This document shows positions 9,940 to 18,452 of a stretch of 64,000 bases of DNA, piece by piece. The DNA lies in assembly GCA_016192075.1 (NCBI GenBank), contig JACPUU010000018.1, positions 1 to 64,000 of the forward strand, written 5' to 3'. A program made the translations under genes and the position numbers. This DNA comes from Bacteroidota bacterium. Lineage in GTDB: Bacteria > Bacteroidota > Bacteroidia > Flavobacteriales_D > Crocinitomicaceae. Each line of letters begins with the position of its first letter. The stretch's first letter is position 1. The notes beneath the pieces are model-generated. The model had not been told where the DNA came from, did not search any database, and saw only the letters and a list, made by a program, of their open reading frames with translations.

Positions 9940-10359
9940 ATGAAAACAAAAATTCTTACTGTATCGCTTACACACTTGCTAATCAACACTCTTGTGATCG
10001 GGCTTATTGTTTGGTTACTTCAAAAATTTGAAGAAGACAATTATCTATATCACTTTGCATTAATAACAGGTCTAACAATTTTTAATCTAGTATTTATGTT
10101 GACCCGATTTAAAAGGACTCAAGATTATCATCAGAGTTTTCTTTCTTCACTGATTATAGGCTTTGTTTTTCTTTGCCTCATGATGATACAACTAAAATAT
10201 GCGCGAATAATTTTTGAAGGTATCACAAAGCAGTGGACAACTCAACTACAAACCTATTTCGAGATGACTTTATTTTTTTTGCTCCTTTCTTCACCAGTAG
10301 CCTTATTCTTCCGTTCAAAAAATAAGAAAAAGAAGGAAAGAGATGATGTTTTGGATTAA
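9940..10359 (+). CDS. Small 4-TM hypothetical membrane protein
   Basis: Four hydrophobic segments, promoter upstream, long-stem terminator at its stop codon. Confidence 0.75.
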   Translation: MKTKILTVSLTHLLINTLVIGLIVWLLQKFEEDNYLYHFALITGLTIFNLVFMLTRFKRTQDYHQSFLSSLIIGFVFLCLMMIQLKYARIIFEGITKQWTTQLQTYFEMTLFFLLLSSPVALFFRSKNKKKKERDDVLD

Positions 10360-10390
10360 CCATACCTACGGTTAATCCAAAATATCATCT
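10341..10390. terminator. Long-stem terminator overlapping the stop codon
   Basis: AGATGATGTTTTGGATTAACC / GGTTAATCCAAAATATCATCT: 21-bp stem with one G:U. Confidence 0.7.
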
Positions 10391-10432
10391 TATATACTAC
10401 TAGTTCAATTCCCGTTGTTTTGACTTCTCAGG

Positions 10433-10632
10433 AGCCAAAGCAACCTTTGAAATATATTTTTTTACTTTGGCCGTTAGGGCCAATATTCATTGGCCATACC
10501 CTAAAAAGTGAGAAGAAATTTTCGGAATGACGAAAAGCTAAGACTTGCAATTGTCAAAAATTTCCGATGACTTCATCTTCTAAGGTGTATGAATATACAC
10601 CTCTACGTCATAACATTTTCATTTGCCTTGAG
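10433..10632 (-). repeat. Intergenic cassette repeat copy A (full length)
   Basis: AGCCAAAGCAACCTTTGAAAT...GGCCAATATTCATTGGCCATACCCTAAAAAGTGAGAAGAAATTTTCGG...TTTCCGATGACTTCATCTTCTAAGGTGTATGAATATACACCTCTACGTCATAA...TTTCATTTGC. Confidence 0.9.
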
Positions 10633-10638
10633 GGAAAA

Positions 10639-12018
10639 TTACCGAATTACTTTGTATCCCCATGTTTGTTTGGTATAGAAATTATCGTGCAAAACGATCT
10701 GATAATCGTCGTAGTTGAGGAAAGTGAACTGTGATTTATCTGCCTTTTCCATTGCCAGATCAAATCCGTTTTTTACGAGTTTATTTTCGGGAGATTCCCA
10801 ACTCATGATTACCTCTTTTATGTCAAGGGATACATTTGGTTGGGAGGGTACAATTGAATTTGGCAACAAAGCAATATAGGCATAAATTTTAACCGGTTTT
10901 AATTCGTGATTCAAAAAGGCTAAATACTGCTGCCCGACAGAAACTGTTCGGAATGAAACGAGTACAATGTCATTGATGGGGTCGTACACAATGTCGTCAA
11001 TGGTATAGGTTTCGAAATATGGTTTTATATCTTTCTTACCGGTGGTCGAAAGATCATACATTGCCTTTACAAGATCAGGAGATTTAGCCTCATTGCTTTC
11101 AATGAATAATTTGGTGGTACGCATTTGCTGGACTGTACCTCGTATACTTGAAAATCCGCTATCTGTTGTAACCTGCCATCTTTTTGGATCATATTTATCC
11201 GGTATGAGGTATTGAATTTCTTTTGCCGGACGTGGTTGACGCGTATGCTCTACTACTTCCAAATCAGAACTGAGACTGTACTTTTCATAAAAAAACTGGT
11301 CTTTGGAATCGGCAGAAGGCTTACCATTTTTTGTGCGATGATAACCCGAATAAAACGTAAAATTGCCGTTATGTATGCCGGTGTACTCCCAGTATAAGTT
11401 ATTCTCGGTACCGGTTTCACTGTAGGGTACATCAGCTACCTTGCCTTTTTGATTCATCTCACTGTCCAGACAAATCACATGCGCGGAAGTTTCAACGGTA
11501 TTATAGTATGGGGTCATACTGCCCGTAGCTCTTGCCGCAATAACATACAAATCACCGTTCACAATTTCGAGGGCATACGCACTTCTCAGTTGAAATACTG
11601 TTGTAAAATCAATGGATTTTACATTTCCTGAATAGTCTATACGCGTAAGAGTTGACCTAGAATTTTCTGCTTTTACCACAACATTATAAGAAATTACATA
11701 AATATAATTTTCATCACAGGCTAATTTGTGATAGTTGCTGGAGCCATAACCCTCAATTAGTGGAATGTAATATTCCCACAATTGTTCAAAATTTTTTGTA
11801 AAGAGTTGAACCTTATTTTGTTCTAATCGCACAATATGATCACCTGATTTGTAATATTTAATTTTAAATTCTCCGTCGCCCGATTTGTACAGTTCTTTTA
11901 TTTCCACATCATTTTTAAGCTGCGCAGAATATGTGATGGTTTGTGAAATGATTAAATCAGACATGCTAATGAGACATATACTGAGGAATATTTTAAGGCT
12001 TGAGTTAAGAATTTTCAT
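10639..12018 (-). CDS. Hypothetical secreted beta-propeller-like protein
   Basis: Signal peptide (MKILNSSLKIFLSICLISM); possibly a divergent member of the 13420/16136 paralog family. Confidence 0.7.
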   Translation of the reverse strand: MKILNSSLKIFLSICLISMSDLIISQTITYSAQLKNDVEIKELYKSGDGEFKIKYYKSGDHIVRLEQNKVQLFTKNFEQLWEYYIPLIEGYGSSNYHKLACDENYIYVISYNVVVKAENSRSTLTRIDYSGNVKSIDFTTVFQLRSAYALEIVNGDLYVIAARATGSMTPYYNTVETSAHVICLDSEMNQKGKVADVPYSETGTENNLYWEYTGIHNGNFTFYSGYHRTKNGKPSADSKDQFFYEKYSLSSDLEVVEHTRQPRPAKEIQYLIPDKYDPKRWQVTTDSGFSSIRGTVQQMRTTKLFIESNEAKSPDLVKAMYDLSTTGKKDIKPYFETYTIDDIVYDPINDIVLVSFRTVSVGQQYLAFLNHELKPVKIYAYIALLPNSIVPSQPNVSLDIKEVIMSWESPENKLVKNGFDLAMEKADKSQFTFLNYDDYQIVLHDNFYTKQTWGYKVIR

Positions 12019-12188
12019 ATTGCCCAAAATAGTACTTTTTTTGATTTTACTGCGTATTTCAAAGCAAGGAAATTTACAGTTTTTTGGCAGGGGGCCATTT
12101 CGTCCAAAGATACGAATTTTGATTTCACGATAAAGCCAGAGAATGCGTCTAAACCAGAACTTATTCTTTCAGTATTAGAACCAGGTAC

Positions 12189-12329
12189 AAAAAAGTGAGA
12201 AGAAATTTTCGGGTTAACAAAAAAGCAACGACTTGCAATTGTCAAATATTCCCGATAACTTCATCTTCTAAGGTGTATGAATATGCTCCTCTAAGTCATA
12301 ATTGTTTTTCATTTGCTTTTAGCTTTGAG
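12189..12329 (-). repeat. Intergenic cassette repeat copy B
   Basis: AAAAAGTGAGAAGAAATTTTCGGGTTAACAAAAAAGCAACGACTTGCAATTGTCAAATATTCCCGATAACTTCATCTTCTAAGGTGTATGAATATGCTCCTC...TTTTCATTTGCTTTTAG. Confidence 0.9.
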
Positions 12330-12560
12330 ACAGGTCGTTACATAATTGCCATGACCGTCATAAATTACAACTTCAATATTCTCTAATTTTACTACTAAAG
12401 ACTGAGCATATTCTTTAGCCTGCTTCTCGCCCTCAATAACTTCGAAATAATTGTTACCAGTTTGCAAATAAAGAGTACCATCCAAATTTAAAAGATGTCC
12501 TGTGTTAACATCAGCTCTCAGAATTACATATTTATTTTCTCCAACGATAGGTATTTTCAT
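12309..12560 (-). CDS. Small hypothetical protein; stop codon lies inside repeat copy B
   Basis: 83-aa ORF, no antisense competitor with known motifs. Confidence 0.5.
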   Translation of the reverse strand: MKIPIVGENKYVILRADVNTGHLLNLDGTLYLQTGNNYFEVIEGEKQAKEYAQSLVVKLENIEVVIYDGHGNYVTTCLKAKSK

Positions 12561-12718
12561 GTTTTAAAATCTTAGGTTAACTGGTTTTACATTTACATTG
12601 CTAAATGTTCCTTTCAACAATACTTCAGACTCACTCACTACTCCCCTCCTTGGGTCAAATTTACTTGTTTTAAATTTGGACTAGTAATCATGATAGATTT
12701 AGGCACCTGCATTTTAGA

Positions 12719-12882
12719 AGCCAAAGCAACCTTTGAAATTTATTTTTTTTGCTTTGGCCGTTGGGGCCAATATTCATTGGCCATACCCTAAAAAGTGAGA
12801 AGAAATTTTCGGATTAACAAAGCTAAAACTTGCAATTATCAAATATTTCCGATGATGTCATACTATCTTCATTTGCTTTGAG
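12719..12882 (-). repeat. Intergenic cassette repeat copy C (hairpin segment deleted)
   Basis: AGCCAAAGCAACCTTTGAAATTTATTTTTTTTGCTTTGGCCGTTGGGGCCAATATTCATTGGCCATACCCTAAAAAGTGAGAAGAAATTTTCGG...; lacks the AGGTGTAT hairpin. Confidence 0.9.
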
Positions 12883-12888
12883 ACCCCT

Positions 12889-13335
12889 TTACCTAATGGT
12901 TAAATCTCCATCCAATATCATATTATTCAATGTTTGCTCGTCTACACTATTAATCTCATCAAAGCCGTATACAAGCGCAAATAAAAAAACTTTGTTCTTA
13001 CCCAGGAACCTTGTTGCAATCCAATAATTAGACGCAGCCAAATAAAAATTTTCGACAAACAGTATTTCTTCCTGCTTTCTTATGGGTTCCACTTTAAGTT
13101 CAACTCTATCCTCTTTATTCAGTTTGGAGCCGTTGGCTAAAATAAGTCCCTCAAAAGATTCTATTCTTCTTAATGTTATCTTATTGTAGTCGTTGCTAAT
13201 GGCAACAAGCCCAATTCTCTCAACGTCAAGGAAAATCATATCGTCAATAACAAGCTTGCTACTTTCTTCAAGTAGATTTAACGAATAAACTCTAAGTATT
13301 CTATCACCTACTAACTTTTGGAAATTAATCTCCAT
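12889..13335 (-). CDS. Hypothetical cytosolic protein
   Basis: 148-aa ORF immediately upstream (minus strand) of repeat copy C. Confidence 0.6.
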   Translation of the reverse strand: MEINFQKLVGDRILRVYSLNLLEESSKLVIDDMIFLDVERIGLVAISNDYNKITLRRIESFEGLILANGSKLNKEDRVELKVEPIRKQEEILFVENFYLAASNYWIATRFLGKNKVFLFALVYGFDEINSVDEQTLNNMILDGDLTIR

Positions 13336-13419
13336 AATTTAAAAACTCAACAGCAAAGTTATGGTAGACTTTGATACTACCTCATTCCAATAACTCTGGC
13401 GCGCTTGCATTTTAAAAAT

Positions 13420-15003
13420 TTAAATCTTCATTTTTCCCAAAACAGCGGCAGATTTGGTGCGGGCATATAATACTATAAACTCATCATCTGTCACCTCACA
13501 CGAACCTGGTAAAATTTTCATAAACTTACTTTCCGGAAATTCAAATAACTTTTCCTTTTTTAACTGCCCGTTTGCACTAATGGTTACCTGATTTCCAAAT
13601 ACTCGCTTTCCCTTTTGATCGCCAGTACCATCCGAGTAATTCTCAATCATGTCATCCTCTTGCTCATTAAAAATCAATTTGACTTCGTTGTCCTTCGAAT
13701 ACCAGAAAAACGATGAATAACGCCCCATGTCATTAGCACTCATTTGATTTTTACGAACAGCTACATTCCATGCAAAATTGCCATCCTGGTCAAACTTAAT
13801 TGCAATTACATCTCCAAAAATATATGATGTACTGCTTGATGTTGTACCGTTTGAAACATAAGTATGAGTATGAGTGGTATATTGTTCGATAAATAGAACA
13901 ATACCTCCATCAGCAGTTGAAACCATTCCATTCAGGTAATAATCGTAAAACGCAGGAACCGCATTTTCGTCTTTCTCTGCCTCCTTCTCCTCTTTTTCAG
14001 ACCAGGTAGAGGTAATAAGGTCTTTTTCGAATTCGTTGACAGATTTGTTTACCAGGGTCAGATCATCCTTAAATACATGTGAAAAAGAACCTATTAAGGT
14101 CCCCTCTTCCGTGCATGAAATTCCTGAAACCAGAATATTGCCGTTGTCCTGTATTCTGAAAAGGAAACTTTTCACAATTCCGTACCCAGGGTCAATTTGC
14201 ACTTTTTGAACCTCCCCCGAGGTCAAATCCATGCTCACGAGGTAGTATTTTTCAGGAACCCAAACCTCTCGTTTGTCCTTCATTTCAAGCTTATCCTGTG
14301 AGCCTGCAATAATCAGTCTGTTATTATCTGCCAGACGATATTGAAATTTCGTAAAATGTTCAAATGGTAGTATGAAAGGGACTTTGGATGTTACCTCAAA
14401 AGTGGTGTTAATAAAGGACAATTCCATATTCTTTTCAGAATTACCACCGGTTTGTGTCGTTGCTGTTGCATCAAACAATTCCTTGTTCAGACCCAATACA
14501 ATTTCGGATTTATCCTCATCAAGATAAAAAATCATATCCGTGCGGAAATAATAATACCCTACCATATCAGGGCTTAATAAGCTATGGGGCGCAGAACCTT
14601 TATAGGGTCTGGTTGCGACCTCTGTCAACTGGCCCGCCTGCAAATCAGCAGTGTCAAATGACTGCAAAAAATAATGAAGTCCTTTCAGCTCTGCATCCAT
14701 TGAACCAAAAAGAATGGTTGGTTTTTCGTTAAAGATAAATACCGAAAGTATAACCATCATCATTCCCTCATGATCGTTTTGAAGCAATACCGAACTTTGC
14801 TGCGTGAGTGTATTTACGTCATAACTTTCCAGGTAGTTTTTTTTGTACTGATTGCGTAAAATGAAATAACGGCCATCCGCATACCCCAAAACGATCGGAT
14901 CTTTTACTTTGTTCGACGCTTTGTATTCTGGTCCCCATGTAACTGACTGGGTAAAAGAACCTGTAACTGAAACGGCTAAAAGGACAGCTAAAATAAATTT
15001 CAT
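13420..15003 (-). CDS. Secreted hypothetical protein, paralog of 16136..17710
   Basis: 'SVTWGPEYKASNKVKDPIVLGYADGRYFILRNQYKKNYLESY' matches 'QVTWGPLTKTPTEIDLPIVLGKADGSYFVLRRYQKENFLESY'; start shortened to MKFILAVLLAV. Confidence 0.8.
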   Translation of the reverse strand: MKFILAVLLAVSVTGSFTQSVTWGPEYKASNKVKDPIVLGYADGRYFILRNQYKKNYLESYDVNTLTQQSSVLLQNDHEGMMMVILSVFIFNEKPTILFGSMDAELKGLHYFLQSFDTADLQAGQLTEVATRPYKGSAPHSLLSPDMVGYYYFRTDMIFYLDEDKSEIVLGLNKELFDATATTQTGGNSEKNMELSFINTTFEVTSKVPFILPFEHFTKFQYRLADNNRLIIAGSQDKLEMKDKREVWVPEKYYLVSMDLTSGEVQKVQIDPGYGIVKSFLFRIQDNGNILVSGISCTEEGTLIGSFSHVFKDDLTLVNKSVNEFEKDLITSTWSEKEEKEAEKDENAVPAFYDYYLNGMVSTADGGIVLFIEQYTTHTHTYVSNGTTSSSTSYIFGDVIAIKFDQDGNFAWNVAVRKNQMSANDMGRYSSFFWYSKDNEVKLIFNEQEDDMIENYSDGTGDQKGKRVFGNQVTISANGQLKKEKLFEFPESKFMKILPGSCEVTDDEFIVLYARTKSAAVLGKMKI

Positions 15004-15251
15004 AAGATTGGGATTTGATTTATATGGATCCCAAATATAGCTCATTTTAACAGGTTTATGCACAAAGAAAAAGCCACAAATATTTGCGGTTTTCTACAGA
15101 ACCAAGGTGTCAAAAATTAGAGTAAAAATCCATTCGGCAGGCCTGTGTAGTATTAATTACAACTATTTCCGATGACTCTACTCTGTACAAGTTGGGGAAC
15201 ATGTACCAGTGTACTTTGCTATTATATTTCTAACTTCATCGAGTACCAACT

Positions 15252-15956
15252 TTAGGAATTCAATACAATAATAGAGGCAATGATGGCTAGAGAAAATGCA
15301 CTTATAAGTACGATCTTACCAGGATGAGCAATGGTTCTTTTTGCATCTCCTGATGAGAATCGTTTTGCTTCACGTTCGGTTACCTTAGTAGCGCCATAGT
15401 TGTTTAAATCCTCAATATAATTACTTAAATCTTTAAAAAAATCTTTGTCCTTTGGAACCTTGACGGGAAGATTTGAACTAGTAGTCAAATTCTCTGTAGG
15501 ACGTTTATCATAATATGCCTGGTAGTTTTTTCCGCTCTGCCGGTCTTTGATATAAAAAACGGACTTAAAAACTTTATACTCCTGAAAACCGCCACTAACC
15601 TGCATAATGTCTCCCTCAAATTCCTGGGTGGCATAATGAACCGAATATTTATATTTTTCCACCGGGCAGTTTTCAAATTCTCCAAAGGCAACAATCTTAT
15701 GTTCTAACTCAGGATGTGTTAACATAAAGTCAAGAATCAACTGATTTGTTTCATCAGAGGGAAGATCCTGCATACTCTGGTAATTACCGTCGTGATATAT
15801 GGGTTGCCCGTCTTTGTAATATGATCCAATAAATTTTACAAATAAAATTGGGTACTGGTTAATATCAGAAGGAAAAACCGCGTTTTTGTCTATTTTACCG
15901 CTACTCCCAAAACAGGTGGAAATCTGTAAACAAACCAATACAAAAAAGCACTTCAT
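15252..15956 (-). CDS. Hypothetical exported protein with C-terminal TM segment
   Basis: Signal peptide and C-term 'KIVLISAFSLAIIASIIVLNS'. Confidence 0.65.
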   Translation of the reverse strand: MKCFFVLVCLQISTCFGSSGKIDKNAVFPSDINQYPILFVKFIGSYYKDGQPIYHDGNYQSMQDLPSDETNQLILDFMLTHPELEHKIVAFGEFENCPVEKYKYSVHYATQEFEGDIMQVSGGFQEYKVFKSVFYIKDRQSGKNYQAYYDKRPTENLTTSSNLPVKVPKDKDFFKDLSNYIEDLNNYGATKVTEREAKRFSSGDAKRTIAHPGKIVLISAFSLAIIASIIVLNS

Positions 15957-15995
15957 AAACCGAGGTTTTAATATTTTTATGTTAATGTGAAAGCT

Positions 15996-16134
15996 TACCC
16001 TAAAAAGTGAGAAGAAATTTTCGGGTTAACAAAAAAGCAGCGACTTGCATTTGTCAAATATTTCCGATAACTTCATCTTCTAATGTGTATGAATATACAC
16101 CTCTACGTCATAATTATTTTTCATTTGCTTTTAG
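15996..16134 (-). repeat. Intergenic cassette repeat copy D
   Basis: TACCCTAAAAAGTGAGAAGAAATTTTCGGGTTAACAAAAAAGCAGCGACTTGC...TTTCCGATAACTTCATCTTCTAATGTGTATGAATATACACCTCTACGTCATAATTATTTTTCATTTGCTTTTAGA. Confidence 0.9.
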
Positions 16135-16135
16135 A

Positions 16136-17710
16136 CTACTCAGCCAACGGCACCTTCCCCAAAACAGAAACCGACTTACCCCGGGCATAAAGTAGTACAT
16201 TGGTGCCGTCAGAATTTGAACTGACTGCAGGTCGAATTCCAATAATCTTTCCGCTCTCAAAATTCAGAAGACGTTTTTCTACCTGATTCCCGTTCTGATC
16301 AATCAATACCTGACTTACAAATACTTTTTTTGGCTTAATTGCAGCAGATTTTCCAGTAAATTCATCCATTATTTTCCCTTTGGTTTCATTAAAAATCAAA
16401 CCAATACCGTTATCTGTTGGATACGCATAAAACGATGTATAATCCCATTCCTGATCAACATAAATCTGGTGCTTCTTTATGACTTTTTCCCACCTTTTGG
16501 TTCCATCACTTCCAAATTTAATTGCAACAATGTTCTCAAAATAATCAACGGATCCGGCTCCAATAGAAACATTAGGTACGTATTCAATCGTATGTCCCTC
16601 TGTCAATAAAACGACTCCATCGTCATTTGTATGCACTACTTCTTTGATTTTAAAATCACTTAGCGCAATTGCACGGCTGGCATCACCTTCAATTTTTTTT
16701 TGTTCAGCCATTGAAAGCGCTGACCTGATAAATTCCTTTTCAAGAGTAAAAATTTTTGAGCTAATTTCCGTCATGTCTTCTGCAAGTAGCATTGAAAAAC
16801 AATCCGTAATGCTTTCATTTTTAGCTGAAAGAAAACCAGTAACAATTAATTTACCATCATTTAAAACATCAAAGCGACAATCGTGAATACCCCTATTTTC
16901 TAACTTCAGCTCTTTCTTTTGAATCTCCCCGGAAATAAGATCATAACAGAACAAATAGTAGTTAACTGGAAATACCTTATCATAGTTTCCATAGTATTCA
17001 TGGATAGAATCTTCTGATCCCATAAAATAAAATTTCCGATTATCTGTGAAGCTATATTGAATCTGCGTAAAGTGATCAAATGGTATTTCAAAGGAAGATT
17101 TGGACACAACTTCCATTGAGGTATTTACGCGGGTAATTTCATACTGTCTCCTGGGTTTGTTTTTTCGTCGCCAATCGTCCAGATTATGCAGACTCTTGTT
17201 GATTACTAAAACCATTTCATGATTTTTCTGATCTGTAAAAAAGGCAAACTCATTGGTGTAGTAATAAATAAGTCCTGAAAGATTCCGATAATTCGTTGGT
17301 TCACTTCCCTGGTAAGGTCTGGTTGTAATTTCCTTTAAATCTGCTGCGCTGAGATTGCTGGTCTCGAAAGACTGAACTAAATAGTGAATTCCGGTCAGTG
17401 AGGCATCTACAACGGCAAAAAGCAACGTGGGCCTTCCTTCAAAAATAAACCCGGCAATAGGTTCCGCTTTGCGTCCTTCAAAAATGGTATTTAGCTGAAT
17501 TGAATTTACTTTGGCCAGGGTCTGGTCTCCATAGCTCTCCAGAAAATTCTCCTTTTGGTAGCGCCTTAAAACAAAATAACTTCCGTCAGCCTTGCCTAAA
17601 ACGATGGGCAAATCTATCTCAGTTGGTGTTTTGGTTAAAGGCCCCCAGGTTACCTGACCAAACGATTTAGAAATTATAAAAAAAGATATTAAAGCCAGGA
17701 CACATTTCAT
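16136..17710 (-). CDS. Secreted hypothetical protein, paralog of 13420..15003
   Basis: Conserved N-terminal and C-terminal ('VLLYARGKSVSVLGKV' vs 'IVLYARTKSAAVLGKM') blocks. Confidence 0.8.
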   Translation of the reverse strand: MKCVLALISFFIISKSFGQVTWGPLTKTPTEIDLPIVLGKADGSYFVLRRYQKENFLESYGDQTLAKVNSIQLNTIFEGRKAEPIAGFIFEGRPTLLFAVVDASLTGIHYLVQSFETSNLSAADLKEITTRPYQGSEPTNYRNLSGLIYYYTNEFAFFTDQKNHEMVLVINKSLHNLDDWRRKNKPRRQYEITRVNTSMEVVSKSSFEIPFDHFTQIQYSFTDNRKFYFMGSEDSIHEYYGNYDKVFPVNYYLFCYDLISGEIQKKELKLENRGIHDCRFDVLNDGKLIVTGFLSAKNESITDCFSMLLAEDMTEISSKIFTLEKEFIRSALSMAEQKKIEGDASRAIALSDFKIKEVVHTNDDGVVLLTEGHTIEYVPNVSIGAGSVDYFENIVAIKFGSDGTKRWEKVIKKHQIYVDQEWDYTSFYAYPTDNGIGLIFNETKGKIMDEFTGKSAAIKPKKVFVSQVLIDQNGNQVEKRLLNFESGKIIGIRPAVSSNSDGTNVLLYARGKSVSVLGKVPLAE

Positions 17711-17882
17711 AAAACAGGTTTTACAGGTATCGAAATTAACCAAAACATCCGGGAAATAAAATGAATCCAGTTACATTGAGATGCTTTTAACACCTTTCCA
17801 GATTCCCTTATTTAACAAAAAATCCTTTGCAGATCGACATTCTATAAGCCCAGACGACATTTGAAACATCAAGAACCGGCCG

Positions 17883-18410
17883 CTACCTAAATAAATTTCC
17901 CCACCAAATAAACTCTCGATCGCTTTTCTTTTCAAATTTGTTAATTCCGAAAATAAAAAAACTTGCAGTAAGATTATGTTTAAGAATTAATGGATTTGGG
18001 TCCGATTTTAATTGCCAATTATACCCATAGTATAATGAACAAATCATAAAATTCAAACCCACTTGAGGCTTAAAAACCAATACATTATCTATTGGACTCC
18101 CAAAAACATGATACCCCAATGAACCTCCGAATGAAAATATAACAAGAAAGTTGGCATAACTTTTCAACTCAAAAAGTCCCGCTTTTGACCATGGATTATA
18201 ACCCATGGAACAATGAAAATTGTATCTAGTATAGGTCATTCTTGAACTTTCTTTAGAAAGTTCTAATTCCGTGAAAAAATAACCTCTTTGAAACTGGTTG
18301 TACCCGCCGTTCAATGACAAAATCTGATGAGATGGTATTTTTTGATCCTGTGATAAAGCGACCATCCTAAACATAGATAAAATAACAAATACTGCACAGT
18401 ATCTTTTCAT
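17883..18410 (-). CDS. Hypothetical exported protein; candidate immunity partner of the RHS tip
   Basis: Signal peptide plus beta-rich 'GGYNQFQRGYFFTELELSKESSRMTYTRYNFHCSMGYNPW'; immediately downstream of the RHS ORF. Confidence 0.55.
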   Translation of the reverse strand: MKRYCAVFVILSMFRMVALSQDQKIPSHQILSLNGGYNQFQRGYFFTELELSKESSRMTYTRYNFHCSMGYNPWSKAGLFELKSYANFLVIFSFGGSLGYHVFGSPIDNVLVFKPQVGLNFMICSLYYGYNWQLKSDPNPLILKHNLTASFFIFGINKFEKKSDREFIWWGNLFR

Positions 18411-18452
18411 ATCGTGAAAATATTAGTGTCAATATAAAAGTACACACTAATT

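Noticed and set aside
9786-10031. 81-aa plus-strand ORF overlapping the promoter of ORF 9940
   Set aside because: Overlaps a perfect -7 promoter element and the better-supported membrane-protein ORF.
10433-12882. Calling the repeats bona fide integron attC sites
   Set aside because: The nearest GTTRRRY-like string (GTTAGGG/GTTGGGG) does not fit at the final Y, no matching RYYYAAC end was found, and there is no IntI in the window; kept only as an analogy.
10433-16134. CRISPR-array interpretation of the repeated intergenic elements
   Set aside because: Copies are 140-200 bp, imperfect, and separated by full genes, with no short uniform spacers and no cas genes.
9604-18410. Prophage or ICE interpretation of the accessory block
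   Set aside because: No phage structural, conjugation, integrase or replication genes are visible; only repeats and hypothetical secreted proteins.
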